A DNA stretch of 64,000 nt. It comes from Burkholderia sp. BCC1644. GTDB taxonomy: Bacteria; Pseudomonadota; Gammaproteobacteria; Burkholderiales; Burkholderiaceae. The stretch is taken from NCBI RefSeq assembly GCF_902833225.1, contig NZ_CADFEI010000029.1:16166-80165 (forward strand), given 5' to 3'. Under the pieces are notes generated by a model, which saw nothing but the letters and a program-made list of their open reading frames with translations, was not told the origin of the DNA and did not search any database. This document shows positions 9,409-18,311 of this stretch, piece by piece; within the stretch, counting starts at the first letter, position 1, and the number at the start of each line of letters is the position of its first letter. Made by a program: the position numbers and the translations under genes.

Positions 9409-9441
9409 GAAATGGCGGGCCTTGTCCGCTATCGGCAATCG
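9409..9441 (-). promoter_or_regulatory. 33-bp repeated upstream motif, copy A (probable operator)
   Basis: The core TTGTCCGCTATCGGCAATC (9422-9440) recurs with one mismatch at 11205-11223; similarity extends over about 33 bp (GAAAnnGCGGnC before the core). A second shared patch, GGGAATACCCG against GGGATTACCCG, follows 25-35 bases further on in both places. Copy A lies upstream of the minus-strand aldehyde dehydrogenase. A shared activator, most simply the local AraC protein, is inferred. Confidence 0.6.
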
Positions 9442-9555
9442 TTGCCGCGCGATCGGGATAGGGAATACCCGTGCAAAGGCGCGCCGGCAGCGGCAAAGCG
9501 TCAGGGGCGGAGCAAGGCGATGGCGGTGCCGCGCGCGGCACCGGCCGGGTGGCGG

Positions 9556-10995
9556 CTACTGGACGGCGCGTCCGAGTTCGCGGTACAGGTCGGGATCGCT
9601 GCGCTTCAAACGCAGCGCGGCGCGGATGCCGAGCACGCCGATGGCAAGCAGGAAGTACGGAAACATCGCGACGAAGGTCGAATCCGATCCGCTCAGCACG
9701 GACAGGTTGCGCACGACCAGCACGAGGCATGCGCCGAGCGCGATCACGCTGACGAGCGGCGCGATCAGGCGGTGCACGAGGCTGGCGTCGCGGTGATCTC
9801 GCGCGAAGAACGCGATGACCGAGGCAGCGACGAGGATCTGCACCGCGATGATGCCGATCGTGGCCAGCGCGCTCATCCACGAGAACACGACCGCGAACGG
9901 ATCGAGGCGGAAGGCGGCGGAGCCGGCGATCGCCGCGAGCGCGATCAGCGTCTGCACTTTCCCGGCGACGTCGGGGCAGCGATGCACGGGGCACGTATGG
10001 CCGAGCTTGCGCCACAGCACGCGTTCGCGGCCCATCGCGTAGAAATAGCGCGTGATCGTATTGTGGAACGACAGGATGGCCGCGAACAGGCTCGTGACGA
10101 GCAGCACGTTCATCGCGTCCGTCGCGATGCCGCCGAGCAGCCGGCCGCTGACGGCAAACCACAGATTGGCCGGATCGCGAGTCGCTTGTGCGGTGATCTG
10201 CCCTTCGCCCCACGCCTCGACGATCGCCCACGACGACAGCGCATAGAACACCATGATCAGGATCACGGCCAGGTATGTGGCGCGCGGGATCGTGCGTTTC
10301 GGGTCGCGGGCTTCCTCGGAGAAGATCGCCGTCGCCTCGAAGCCCATGTACGAGCCGAGGACGAACACGAGCGCGGTGCCGAGCCCGGGCGTGAACACCA
10401 TCGCGGGGCTGAACGGCTTCGCGCTGAAGCCGCCGGCGCTCGCGCCGTGCACGACGATCGCGAGATCGAGCAGCATCACGATCGCGATCTCGCCGATCAT
10501 CAGCATGCCGAGCAGCCGCCCGCTGAACTCGATGTGCCGCGCGCCGCAGAAGTGCACGGCGACGACGCAGGCCAGCGCGAACGCCCACCACGGAACGTCG
10601 ATGCCGTAGTGCTGCTGGACGCCATTGTTCAGGAAGAAGCCGAACATGCAGTAGATCGCGATCTGCACGGCGTTGTACGCGACGATCGCGACGAACGCGC
10701 CGCCCACGCCGACCGGGCGCCCGAGCCCGTTCGCGATATACGCATAGAACGCGCCCGCGTTGGAGATGTGCCGGCTCATCGCTGCGTAGCCGATGCTGAA
10801 GATCAGGTACATCACGCCCGCCAGCACGAATACGCCGGGCACGCCGGGGCCGTTGCCGAGCGAGAATGCCGCGGGCGTCGCGCCGACCATCGCGGTGAGC
10901 GGCGCGGCCGCGGCGACGACGAAGAAGACGATATGTGAAAGTCCGACGGCGTTTTTGCTGAGCCCTGCTTCGGACCGGGATGACAGTTCGTTCAT
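9556..10995 (-). CDS. APC superfamily amino acid/amine permease
   Basis: A 479-residue inner-membrane transporter of the amino acid-polyamine-organocation superfamily with about 12-14 predicted hydrophobic segments. The N-terminus (KNAVGLSHIVFFVVAAAAPLTAM) shows the unwound TM1 region of the family, and the GSYMGFEATAIFSEEARDPKRTIPRATY stretch in the middle is its most conserved part (TM6 and the following loop). Start ATG 10995 has AGGA seven bases upstream. It shares architecture with the permease at 29932-31359. The neighbouring transaminase and aldehyde dehydrogenase suggest import of an amine or amino acid. Its upstream region holds copy B of the 33-bp motif. Confidence 0.9.
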   Translation of the reverse strand: MNELSSRSEAGLSKNAVGLSHIVFFVVAAAAPLTAMVGATPAAFSLGNGPGVPGVFVLAGVMYLIFSIGYAAMSRHISNAGAFYAYIANGLGRPVGVGGAFVAIVAYNAVQIAIYCMFGFFLNNGVQQHYGIDVPWWAFALACVVAVHFCGARHIEFSGRLLGMLMIGEIAIVMLLDLAIVVHGASAGGFSAKPFSPAMVFTPGLGTALVFVLGSYMGFEATAIFSEEARDPKRTIPRATYLAVILIMVFYALSSWAIVEAWGEGQITAQATRDPANLWFAVSGRLLGGIATDAMNVLLVTSLFAAILSFHNTITRYFYAMGRERVLWRKLGHTCPVHRCPDVAGKVQTLIALAAIAGSAAFRLDPFAVVFSWMSALATIGIIAVQILVAASVIAFFARDHRDASLVHRLIAPLVSVIALGACLVLVVRNLSVLSGSDSTFVAMFPYFLLAIGVLGIRAALRLKRSDPDLYRELGRAVQ

Positions 10996-11191
10996 GGGTA
11001 GTCCTGCTGACCGGATCGTCCGTCAGGAGTCGATACCGGCATGCCTGATCAATGTCCCTGCGTCGCGGGCCGATCCTGACGATCCGGCAGCGAAGGCTGC
11101 CGTCCGCCGACGACACAGGTATGCGCTTCGACGGCCGCCCGGTGTCGCGCACGGAGCGCTCGAGCGGGTCGACGACAAAATTTACGGTGCC

Positions 11192-11224
11192 GAAAAAGCG
11201 GACGTTGTCCGTTATCGGCAATCC
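11192..11224 (-). promoter_or_regulatory. 33-bp repeated upstream motif, copy B (probable operator)
   Basis: Core TTGTCCGTTATCGGCAATC at 11205-11223, one base different from copy A at 9422-9440. It lies about 200 bp upstream of the permease start and just downstream of the AraC-family gene, on DNA expected to contain the permease promoter. Confidence 0.6.
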
Positions 11225-11293
11225 GCGCGCGCCGGGCGGCAGGGGATTACCCGGATGCGACGCAGCGGCACACCGCGCCGCGGATGCGCGGCC

Positions 11294-12238
11294 TCAGCTC
11301 AAGCGCGGCGTGTGCGACGGCAGCTCGTGGAAATGTTGCTGGTAGTACGCGGAGAAGCGCCCGAAGTGGCAAAAGCCGAATTGCGCCGCCGCGTCGCCGA
11401 TCCGCATCGTCTCGGGTGTCGTCATCAGGAAGCGTCGCACCGCGTTCAGCCGGATCGAGCGGAGGTAGGCCGTCGGCGTGGTGCCGACGACGTTCTGGAA
11501 GCTGTATTGCAGCGTACGGCGGCTGATTCGAAGGTGATAACAGAGATCGATGACCGTCGGCACGTCGTCGCTTTCCAGCGCGATTTCCTGGCTGCGGCGA
11601 ACGATGTAGCTTTGCGTTGATGCCGACGGCAGCGCACCGGCATCCGATTCATCGGACTGCACGAGGTCGAGCAGGATGCCGACGACGCTGTGCGCGAGCA
11701 CGCGTTCGTCGAACGCATCGCGCGCCGTGAGCGAACCGCTGTCGAGCGCCTGGCAGAGCACGCGCTCGAGGCCATCCAACGCATGGCCGTAACGCGCGGG
11801 CGAGATGGGCAGCACCGGCTGCTTCAGCACGCGCGCGGGTAGGTTCGCGAGTTCGTCGAGTGCGCGATCGGCCGTGAGCGTGCGATCGATCGTGAACGCG
11901 AGCACTTCGGTATCGCAAGGAAGATGGGCGACGAACTCCTCGCCGCCGCGCAAGGTTAGCAGGCTCGGGCGCTCGACGGTGCGCCCCTGGACCACCGGCG
12001 CGACCGAGCTGGCGATCGGCAGCGCGAAGCAGAGGCGGTCGCGCGGCGCCATCCCGTGTTGCATGACGCGCTGGTTGATGCGTTCGCGAAAGACGTGAAA
12101 GCGCTGGCCGGCAACCTGGCGCAGCGACGTCGTGGCGGTGCCGGGACTGATCTGATCGTAGTGCTGCGACCAGTTCACGATCGCCTGGGAATGGAGGAAC
12201 ACATCCGAGAAGCACCGTGTTTCAGCGTGCAGGTTCAT
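11294..12238 (-). CDS. AraC family transcriptional regulator (EutR-like)
   Basis: A 314-residue regulator. The C-terminal ~100 residues carry the double helix-turn-helix of AraC proteins (LCYHLRISRRTLQYSFQNVVG as first HTH, IGDAAAQFGFCHFGRFSAYY as second). The N-terminal ~200 residues are of the EutR/AraC-ligand type rather than a cupin of the AraC-binding class seen at 37903. It heads a minus-strand series with the permease, aldehyde dehydrogenase and aminotransferase and is the natural candidate for reading the two 33-bp motifs. It is also the last gene of the GC-rich left flank: directly upstream the sequence turns AT-richer and IS-laden. Confidence 0.88.
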   Translation of the reverse strand: MNLHAETRCFSDVFLHSQAIVNWSQHYDQISPGTATTSLRQVAGQRFHVFRERINQRVMQHGMAPRDRLCFALPIASSVAPVVQGRTVERPSLLTLRGGEEFVAHLPCDTEVLAFTIDRTLTADRALDELANLPARVLKQPVLPISPARYGHALDGLERVLCQALDSGSLTARDAFDERVLAHSVVGILLDLVQSDESDAGALPSASTQSYIVRRSQEIALESDDVPTVIDLCYHLRISRRTLQYSFQNVVGTTPTAYLRSIRLNAVRRFLMTTPETMRIGDAAAQFGFCHFGRFSAYYQQHFHELPSHTPRLS

Positions 12239-12715
12239 GATCTAACCAATATGTCCGTTCAAGAATCCGAACCCGGCTGCAGCCAAAGCAAACTTGCTGC
12301 TGGCAGGACTAGAGGCGGCGTTGGCTACCGTGCGCAACCAAGAACGTCTCGGACACTGTTGCATACTCCAATTGAATCTGGCGAAGATGATAACCAGAAA
12401 AAATTCAGCACGAGGCATTGACTAAGCCCCGGCGCTGTTCGTCGTGCCACCTGCACATGGGGGCGCAGTGGCATCAGCTGGAAGCAGGGAATTGGAAGAA
12501 AAGTCCAAAAAATGTGGGATTAATGAGTATAAAAATGATGTTTTATGTCAAAAATTGCAAGAAAACTCCAACATTAAGGATTTTGTAAATATCCTTATCA
12601 GTGTGTTCAAAGCGGGGCGCACAATGGCTCGCCCCAAGGCAAGGGGGACGCCAGTGTGCGTGATTGTCAACGGGGTGGCGGCTTTCAGGCTAGCGTTCTT
12701 CTCTAGCTCGTCGAG
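12239..12715. other. Gene-free, AT-rich transition from the native flank to accessory DNA
   Basis: No convincing gene. GC drops sharply, especially around 12490-12620, and open frames here have no recognisable domains. This marks the left edge of the accessory region. Confidence 0.5.
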
Positions 12716-13030
12716 GTGCCCCTATGTCTCTCGTCAAGCGTTAGGTGCTGACTTGGGTTGGTAAATGGTGCCATCACGAAGCACGGCGAATAGGACGTCG
12801 CTGCATCGCCCTGCCAGTGCGATGAGGGTCTGCTGTGGCGCCGGCCTTACCGGATCTTGCGCGAGCAATAAGTGGGTGTGTGCTGGACCTTACTTTCCTT
12901 AGTACTTCGTACAGTAGATGACGGTGACCGACGCGGTGCAGGTCGCCGACCGCGGCGAGGATAGTCATGGCGATTACCGAGCCAATGCCAGGTAGTGTCT
13001 TCAGATGGGCGAAGTTGGCATTACCGTGAA
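12716..13030 (-). mobile_element. Remnants of two IS110-family transposases
   Basis: Bases 12716-12871 closely follow the end of the IS110-family element at 36608-36776 (same GCGTTAGG...TGACTTGGGTTGGTAAATGG boundary sequence and the C-terminal coding end), with substitutions and small changes that break the frame. Bases 12893-13030 read on the minus strand as a piece of a different IS110-type transposase: LPGIGSVIAMTILAAVGDL is the helix-hairpin-helix region of the Transposase_20 domain. Neither piece is functional. Together they show at least two older insertion events next to the permease fragment. Confidence 0.7.
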
Positions 13031-13034
13031 GTTT

Positions 13035-13215
13035 CCCTCGCCTATTCAGGTCAGAACGTTAAGCATGAGGCGACTGCCAATCCCATCACGTTTGTGTTTA
13101 GCGCCCATACACGGTTTGTCGGCGAGTGGTCAACCCAGTTGATGCAGATCCTCGTCCTCACTAGCGTCTTTGCTGTATTGCCCTCGTTGCATAACGCGCT
13201 CTGCCGTTATCTGTT
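13035..13215 (+). pseudogene. Fragment of an APC permease, cut by an IS3 element
   Basis: About 60 codons (SLAYSGQN...ALCRYLF) match residues ~250-310 of the intact permease at 29932-31359, with roughly three-quarters of residues the same by eye. The left end is fused to IS110 debris; the right end is broken by an IS3-family insertion at 13216. Joining across the element (resuming at 17357 after a duplicated GTT) restores a few more matching residues (RYLF-VLLR against RYFF-ALAR) before similarity ends, so the insertion went into an already truncated gene. Confidence 0.75.
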
Positions 13216-13309
13216 TGGAGCAGCCCCCTGAAACACCGGACGTAGCCTCTCGCTTAAACTAGCGGGTAGGCATAAGACTGTGTTTTTGACTAACACCAGG
13301 CAGGAAGTG

Positions 13310-13633
13310 ATGGAAGTGTTGACGGGCCCAGAGCGTCGGCGGCGCTGGACGGCGGAGCAGAAGCTGGCGATGGTGCGCGAGAACTTCGAGCCGGGGAAGT
13401 CGGTTTCGATAGTCGCGCGCCAGCACGGCGTGAACCCGAACCAGCTGTTCCATCGGCGCAAGCTGTACCAGGACGGGAGCCTGTCAGCAGTCAAGGCTGG
13501 CGAGGAAGTGGTTCCGGCATCGGAGCGGGCCGATGTGCTCAAGCAGATTCGCGAGCTGCAACGGATGCTCGGCAAGAAGACTATGGAGAACGAGATTCTC
13601 CGAGAAGCAGTCGAGTACGGCCGGGCAAAAATG
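13310..13633 (+). pseudogene. IS3-family orfA (truncated by insertion)
   Basis: From ATG 13310, a small basic HTH protein: GPERRRRWTAEQKLAMV (helix-turn-helix of HTH_Tnp_1), FEPGKSVSIVARQHGVNPNQ, then a leucine-zipper-like helix (KQIRELQRMLGKKTMENEIL). In the intact form it dimerises and binds the IS ends. The frame runs into the IS110-family element around 13633, replacing the last ~20 residues and removing the orfA-orfB junction where IS3 elements frameshift. Confidence 0.8.
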
Positions 13634-13634
13634 T

Positions 13635-14988
13635 ATGGTCCGCCCCGGTTTTGCAAGCGGGTTCTGTGTGACGAAGCAGTTTGCGTAAATGTATCCGGCC
13701 TCTCGCCAGTCAGCCGCTTTTGGCGGCAAGGCCATGTTGGGATATGCGCGCTCGGTTCCCAATAAATGGACTGACCTCAAGGACCGCTTTTTTGTCCCGG
13801 GTTTACCGAACGCCGTAGCACAGTTTCGTCATCAGGTATCAGCCTGCAAACTTGGAAGGGTGTTCATTACCTCCTACTGCTGTTTCGGTTGCCTAAGATA
13901 GAACGCACCTTGGCGGGTCAGCACGGCCCACGAAATTCTTGCGAGCTTGTTGGCCAAAGCGACGATGATCTGGTTGCGATGTATGCCCCGTGCTTCCATT
14001 CGGGCTATCCAGGCGCCGAGATGATCTTTTGTTCGATCGAGATGCAGCACGCAGGAACGAGCGCCGTGCACAAGCAGCTTGCGCAAATAGGGATTGCCGC
14101 GCTTACTGATTCCGAGCAAGCACTGTTTGCCACCCGTCGAGAATTTCTTCGGCACAAGCCCAAGCCAGGCAGCCAGATGCCGACCGGATTTGAATTGAGT
14201 GCCTGTCCCGGCGAAAGCAGTAATGGCCGTCGCTGTGAGTTGGCCGATACCCGGCACTGATGTCAGTCGGGTAGCAGCATCGTCGGCGCTGGCAATAGAT
14301 TCGATTTGCTGCCGAAGTTGCAGCAGACGTGCCTCGATGGAACGATATTCCTGCCATAGCTCCTCGAGCAGGCGGCGCATCGACGGAGTCAGTCCGTTTT
14401 GGTCATCTGAGAGAATCGATGGCATGTCACGGACGAAGTATGCGGCGCCGACACTGATGGTGAGACCATATTCGAGTAGAAAAGCACGGGCCTGATTGAT
14501 GACGGGCGTCTTGTTGGAAACGAGCCGTTGCCGGACACGGTGTAGCGCTTGTAAATCGAGCTGGGCCTCTGTCTTCGGCTGTGCGAAGCGCATGGTAGGA
14601 CGGGAGATTGCTTCGGCGATCGTCTCTGCGTCGATCATGTCCGTCTTGTTGGACTTGACGAACGGTTTGTCGAACTGCGCGGGGACTATCCGGACCTCGT
14701 GACCGGAGAGGGCGGCCTTACGAGCAAGCCAGTTACTGCCAGGGCAGGCCTCCATCCCGACAACTGTTGGTGACGCACGGGCGAGAAATTCGATGAGGCT
14801 TTCGCGAGTGAAGCGGTTTCTGAACACCGGCTTGCCAGCGAAATCGAGTCCGACGACGTGAAACGCTGATTTGCCGATGTCGATGCCCATGCGAACCACG
14901 ACAGGTTTGACAGGCTGACTCATGACACACCTCGTCGGAAGTTGTACGTGTCACCGCCGATTATGCGACTGCGGGAGGGGCGGACCAT
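13635..14988 (-). mobile_element. IS110-family (IS1111-like) element inserted in orfA
   Basis: A 12-bp inverted repeat, ATGGTCCGCCCC at 13635-13646 and its complement at 14977-14988, brackets one intact transposase gene on the minus strand. Sub-terminal inverted repeats are a trait of the IS1111 subgroup. Comparing with IS3 copy 2, the junctions in orfA lie at about 13633 and 14995, with no clear target duplication, as expected for this family. Confidence 0.8.
13874..14923 (-). CDS. IS110/IS1111-family transposase (DEDD type), intact
   Basis: A 349-residue transposase. The N-terminal DEDD domain has RMGIDIGKSAFHVVG (first Asp), VGMEACPGSNW (Glu) and NKTDMIDAETIAEA (Asp pair); the C-terminal Transposase_20 domain has SVPGIGQLTATAITAF and GISKRGNPYLRKLLVHGA with the conserved serine-region of the family. 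The reading frame is uninterrupted and full length for the family, so the element could still be active. It is unlike the second IS110-family transposase 260 bp away. Confidence 0.92.
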   Translation of the reverse strand: MSQPVKPVVVRMGIDIGKSAFHVVGLDFAGKPVFRNRFTRESLIEFLARASPTVVGMEACPGSNWLARKAALSGHEVRIVPAQFDKPFVKSNKTDMIDAETIAEAISRPTMRFAQPKTEAQLDLQALHRVRQRLVSNKTPVINQARAFLLEYGLTISVGAAYFVRDMPSILSDDQNGLTPSMRRLLEELWQEYRSIEARLLQLRQQIESIASADDAATRLTSVPGIGQLTATAITAFAGTGTQFKSGRHLAAWLGLVPKKFSTGGKQCLLGISKRGNPYLRKLLVHGARSCVLHLDRTKDHLGAWIARMEARGIHRNQIIVALANKLARISWAVLTRQGAFYLRQPKQQ

Positions 14989-15033
14989 CCTATTAATGGA
15001 TAGCGCACTCGCCCTCGCTGCCGGAGGAATGAA

Positions 15034-16462
15034 ATGAACGTCTCCCACCCTCGCGATCCACGAGCGTGGGAGGCTCAGGAAGGTGGATCCTCACGGGCCG
15101 ACGGCATCAGAGTGTCCAAGAGGAAGATCATTGAGGTCTTCACAGGCAAACCGGAGGATCCTCATGAAGCTTACGCCAGTTGGGATTGACATCGCAAAGT
15201 CTCTGTTTCAGGTCCACCACGTGAATATGGAAACGGGTGAGGTTGTGAATAAGGCAATCAAGCGCGCCGGATTCCTCGAGTATTTTGCAAACCGGACGCC
15301 ATGTCTGATCGGCATGGAGGCATGTGGCGGCTCACAGCACTGGGCACGCGAGTTGGAGAAGATGGGGCATCAGGTTAAGTTGATGCCGGCGCGCTTCGTC
15401 AAGGCGTTCAACATCGGCAACAAGAACGACGCAGCGGATGCGAGAGCAATATGGCTCGCAGTGCAGCAGCCATGCAAAGCAGTCGCGGTAAAGACCGAGG
15501 ATCAACAAGCCGTACTGGCGATGCACCGAATGCGCCAGCAACTGGTGAAGGTCCGGACCATGCAGATCAACGCGCTGCGCGGTTTGTTGACCGAATACGG
15601 TGAAGTAATGGGCACGAGCCGTGCGGCGCTCGATAAAGGGATATCTGGAGTGCTGGAGCGGCTCGCTGAGCGCCTACCGGCGATGCTGATCGACACGCTA
15701 CGTGAGCAGTGGAATGGTCTGGCGAAGCTGGACGAACAGATCGCGACAATCGAGAGGCGGCTGAGAACATGGATGAAGCAAGATCGGGCGTGCGCGACTA
15801 TCGCTGCGATACCAGGAATCGGATTGCTCACGGCCACCGCGGCGGTGGCAACGATGGGAGACGCGAAGGTGTTTAGATCTGGGCGGGAATTCGCGGCATA
15901 CATCGGATTGGTACCGAAGCAGTCAGGGTCGGGAGGCAAGGTCAATCTGCAGGGCATCAGCAAGCGCGGCGACACGTATCTGCGCACGTTGCTGATTCAC
16001 GGTGCGCGCAGTGTGTTGGCAAACGCAAAAGATCCCGGACCATGGATTGAGCAAATCAGAAAGCGTCGGCCACCGAATGTGGTGATCGTTGCGTTGGCTA
16101 ACAAGATGGCACGAACGATTTGGGCCGTTCTTGCACACGAAAAGCCGTACGAGAAGACCTACGTGAGTGCAAAGCCGGCATGATGGGCTTTGCCGCGTAG
16201 AAGATCAACGTTCTGCAGAGGGGAGAACTGTCGAAAGGTTGCGCAGGCGTTTTGCGTGTGATGACGAACCAGGTAAGACCGTGACTCGCCAAGCCTGAAC
16301 TGGTCGTAGAGTCTCGAGCTCGCCGGAGGAATGAGGCACGAGTCAGCGGATTTCATCGGGGCCCGCAGCGGGAGTACCGGCTGCAAGAAGGCCGGATATA
16401 GAGCTGCAACCCATCCTGTCCGTCAACGCACAAGAAAACCTGCACAAACGGGAGACGTTCAT
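15034..16462 (+). mobile_element. Second IS110-family element inserted in the same IS3 element
   Basis: A 13-bp inverted repeat, ATGAACGTCTCCC at 15034-15046 and its complement at 16450-16462, surrounds one intact transposase gene. It separates the ~33-bp IS3 middle piece from orfB. The junctions inferred by comparison with IS3 copy 2 are about 15028 and 16463. Orientation is opposite to the first IS110-family insert. Confidence 0.78.
15164..16183 (+). CDS. IS110-family transposase (DEDD type), intact
   Basis: A 339-residue transposase with the DEDD-domain landmarks PVGIDIAKSLFQVH (Asp), IGMEACGGSQHW (Glu) and NKNDAADARAI (Asp residues), and a C-terminal Transposase_20 part with IPGIGLLTATA, GLVPKQSGSGGK and ISKRGDTYLRTLLIHGA. 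The ATG at 15164 has GGAGG seven bases upstream; an open frame extends further upstream but without domain support. The gene is full length with no visible lesion, in contrast with the IS110-type genes at 12.7 and 36.6 kb. Confidence 0.92.
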   Translation: MKLTPVGIDIAKSLFQVHHVNMETGEVVNKAIKRAGFLEYFANRTPCLIGMEACGGSQHWARELEKMGHQVKLMPARFVKAFNIGNKNDAADARAIWLAVQQPCKAVAVKTEDQQAVLAMHRMRQQLVKVRTMQINALRGLLTEYGEVMGTSRAALDKGISGVLERLAERLPAMLIDTLREQWNGLAKLDEQIATIERRLRTWMKQDRACATIAAIPGIGLLTATAAVATMGDAKVFRSGREFAAYIGLVPKQSGSGGKVNLQGISKRGDTYLRTLLIHGARSVLANAKDPGPWIEQIRKRRPPNVVIVALANKMARTIWAVLAHEKPYEKTYVSAKPA

Positions 16463-16473
16463 ATAGACGACCA

Positions 16474-17322
16474 GTGAAACTGGGTTGTGAAGTTCTCGGC
16501 GTGTCGCGCTCGAACGTATCGGCACGACTGTCGCGTCCGACGACGTGGCGCGATGGCCGTCAATCGAGGCAGACCGACGATGCGGTCGTGGTCGAGGAAA
16601 TCCGCCGGGTCGTCGGCGATTTGCCCAGCTATGGCTATCGGCGGGTTTGGGGCACGTTGCGTAACGAGCGCGTTGCGCTTGGACTGGTCCCGTTCAACGC
16701 TAAGCGCATCCATCGCGTCATGCGCACGCACGGGCTGCTGATGCAGCGCCGACCGAATCCGCCTCGGCCGCAACGTCGACATGACGGCAAGGTGGCCGTG
16801 GCGCGCAGCAATCAGCGATGGTGCTCGGACGGCTTCGAGTTCCGCTGCGACAACGGAGAACCGCTGCGCGTGACGATTGCGCTGGATTGCTGCGACCGTG
16901 GAGCGATGAGTTGGGCGGTCACGAGGGCAGGCCATAGCGGCGACATCGTTCGCGACGTGATGCTGGCTGCAGTGGAAAACCGGTTTGGCAACGGACCGCA
17001 TACACCGTCCGAAATCGAGTGGCTGAGCGACAACGGTTCGGGCTACACGGCCGACGATACGCGCCGGTTCGCAGCAGCCATCGGCCTGAAGCCATTGACC
17101 ACGCCGGTGTGCAGCCCGCAAAGTAACGGGATGGCTGGGAGCTTCGTGAAAACGATGAAGCGCGACTACGTCGCCTTCATGCCGAAGTCGGATGCGGCGA
17201 CTGCTGCACGCAACCTGGCCATCGCGTTCGAGCATTACAACGAGAAGCATCCCCATAGCGCGCTGAAATATCGCCCGCCTCGCGAGTTCCGGCGCTCGCT
17301 GGATTCAGCAACCTTAGTGTGA
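16474..17322 (+). pseudogene. IS3-family orfB transposase separated from orfA; catalytic Glu changed to Gly
   Basis: A 282-residue rve-type integrase-core transposase from GTG 16474. HTH_21 region (SYGYRRVWGTL), then the catalytic core: first Asp in RWCSDGFEF, second Asp in EWLSDNGSGY. The third acidic residue of the DDE triad, Glu in AESFVKTMK of copy 2 (31903-32739), is Gly here (MAGSFVKTMK; codon GGG near 17139-17144). The product should therefore be inactive even apart from losing its frameshift junction with orfA. The remainder of the frame is open. Confidence 0.85.
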
Positions 17323-17497
17323 CGCCGTGCCCGGAACTACAGGGTCAACTCCAGTTCGTGTTGCTGCGCGATATCAGGTCAGCGTTCCAATGCTCTGGGA
17401 AATGAGCGAGCAGGACGGTACGTTAGCAGAATAAGCGGACACGATTGGCGCCATTGGCAGAATTTACGAACTTCAACCGCGACGAAAGAGCAAACGA

Positions 17498-18079
17498 TTA
17501 CCTAGGTTTGCGCTTGACCGTCTTGGTTTGCCAGCTTTCTTCGTTCAGCAGGCGAGTGAATAGTCGATTTCGCATGGCCCCTGTTAGCGGTGTCACGCCA
17601 AGCAGCACATTGAACGCGATGCCACTCGCCGCGAAGTAACGCAGAAGCGAGAGTTCGAAATCGTCAGCCTCCTTGTCCATTGTTTTCAGCTTGTCGGCAT
17701 CAACGTTGTTTCGGCCCTCTAGCAATTCCGGACTTTCGATGATTGCCGCCAGCACCGCGCGTGCGACCGAATTCGGTTGATTGATGGCTTCCCGAAAAAT
17801 CGCGATCTGGGCCGCGAGCGTCGGCTCGACCTTCGACGCTCCTTCCTTGACGAGGTAATCGCGCCCGAACTGTTCGAATTGCTGCTGCTGGAATTCGAGT
17901 AACGCCTGGAGCACACCCTGCTTGGTACGAAACTGATGCAACAACCCCCCCTTGCTGATGCCGCTCTCGCGCGAGAGCGCGTCGAACGTCAAGCCTCCCA
18001 CGCCGTCGCGAGTGAGGATGCTGAGTGCTGCATCGATTGCCTTCTTGCGGGATATTTCCGAGCGAGTCTGGTTGTCCAT
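17498..18079 (-). CDS. TetR family transcriptional regulator
   Basis: A 193-residue TetR-type repressor: N-terminal HTH (residues ~10-55; KKAIDAALSILTRDGVGGLTFDAL then SKGGLLHQFRTKQGVL) and a helical ligand-binding C-terminal domain. It diverges from a lipoprotein gene. The intergenic DNA contains AAACCGGGCAGACGGTTT (18201-18218), which has the same half-sites and spacing as the core of the 56-bp palindrome at 20328-20383. Both are probably its operators (inference from position and matching half-sites). Confidence 0.9.
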   Translation of the reverse strand: MDNQTRSEISRKKAIDAALSILTRDGVGGLTFDALSRESGISKGGLLHQFRTKQGVLQALLEFQQQQFEQFGRDYLVKEGASKVEPTLAAQIAIFREAINQPNSVARAVLAAIIESPELLEGRNNVDADKLKTMDKEADDFELSLLRYFAASGIAFNVLLGVTPLTGAMRNRLFTRLLNEESWQTKTVKRKPR

Positions 18080-18200
18080 TTAATATTCGCGATGGTGTCG
18101 CGCTTGTGCGCGGTGATGTGGCGGTAGGTCCAGGCGAACTCGAGATGATGCTCTCGGCCGCAACCCCCCATTGTACCTTGGCGATTTCTTTTCAAAAAAC

Positions 18201-18218
18201 AAACCGGGCAGACGGTTT
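18201..18218. promoter_or_regulatory. Probable TetR operator upstream of the DUF3313 lipoprotein
   Basis: AAACCG-6-CGGTTT, an 18-bp interrupted palindrome between the divergent TetR and lipoprotein genes. It matches the 18-bp core AAACCGTCTAGACGGTTT at 20347-20364 at 15 of 18 positions, with further agreement in the flanks (ACAAACCG and ATATG/TATGC). Confidence 0.65.
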
Positions 18219-18311
18219 ACATATGGCAAGGACGATGCTACGCTTCCCTTGCGTCAACCCTTTCGCAATTTCACCTCTAGTGCCGGCCGAGCGCCTTCCA
18301 TGGAATCCGAC

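Larger units (their letters stand above)
13216..17353 (+). mobile_element. IS3-family element (copy 1) interrupted by two IS110-family elements
   Basis: The outer element runs from TGGAGCAGCCCCCTG (13216) to an inverted match ending ACAGGGTCAACTCCA (17353), flanked by a 3-bp GTT duplication (13213-13215 and 17354-17356). Its own sequence is in three pieces: orfA (13216-~13633), a ~33-bp middle piece (~14995-15027, GATAGCGCACTCGCCC matching the equivalent place in copy 2) and orfB (~16464-17353). The pieces total about 1.34 kb, near the 1,329 bp of copy 2 at 31448-32776. The two inserts lie only about 33 bp of host IS apart. The element cannot move on its own. Confidence 0.85.

Noticed and set aside
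12444..12764. 106-codon open frame in the AT-rich left boundary
   Set aside because: No domain, runs into IS110 debris; likely chance.
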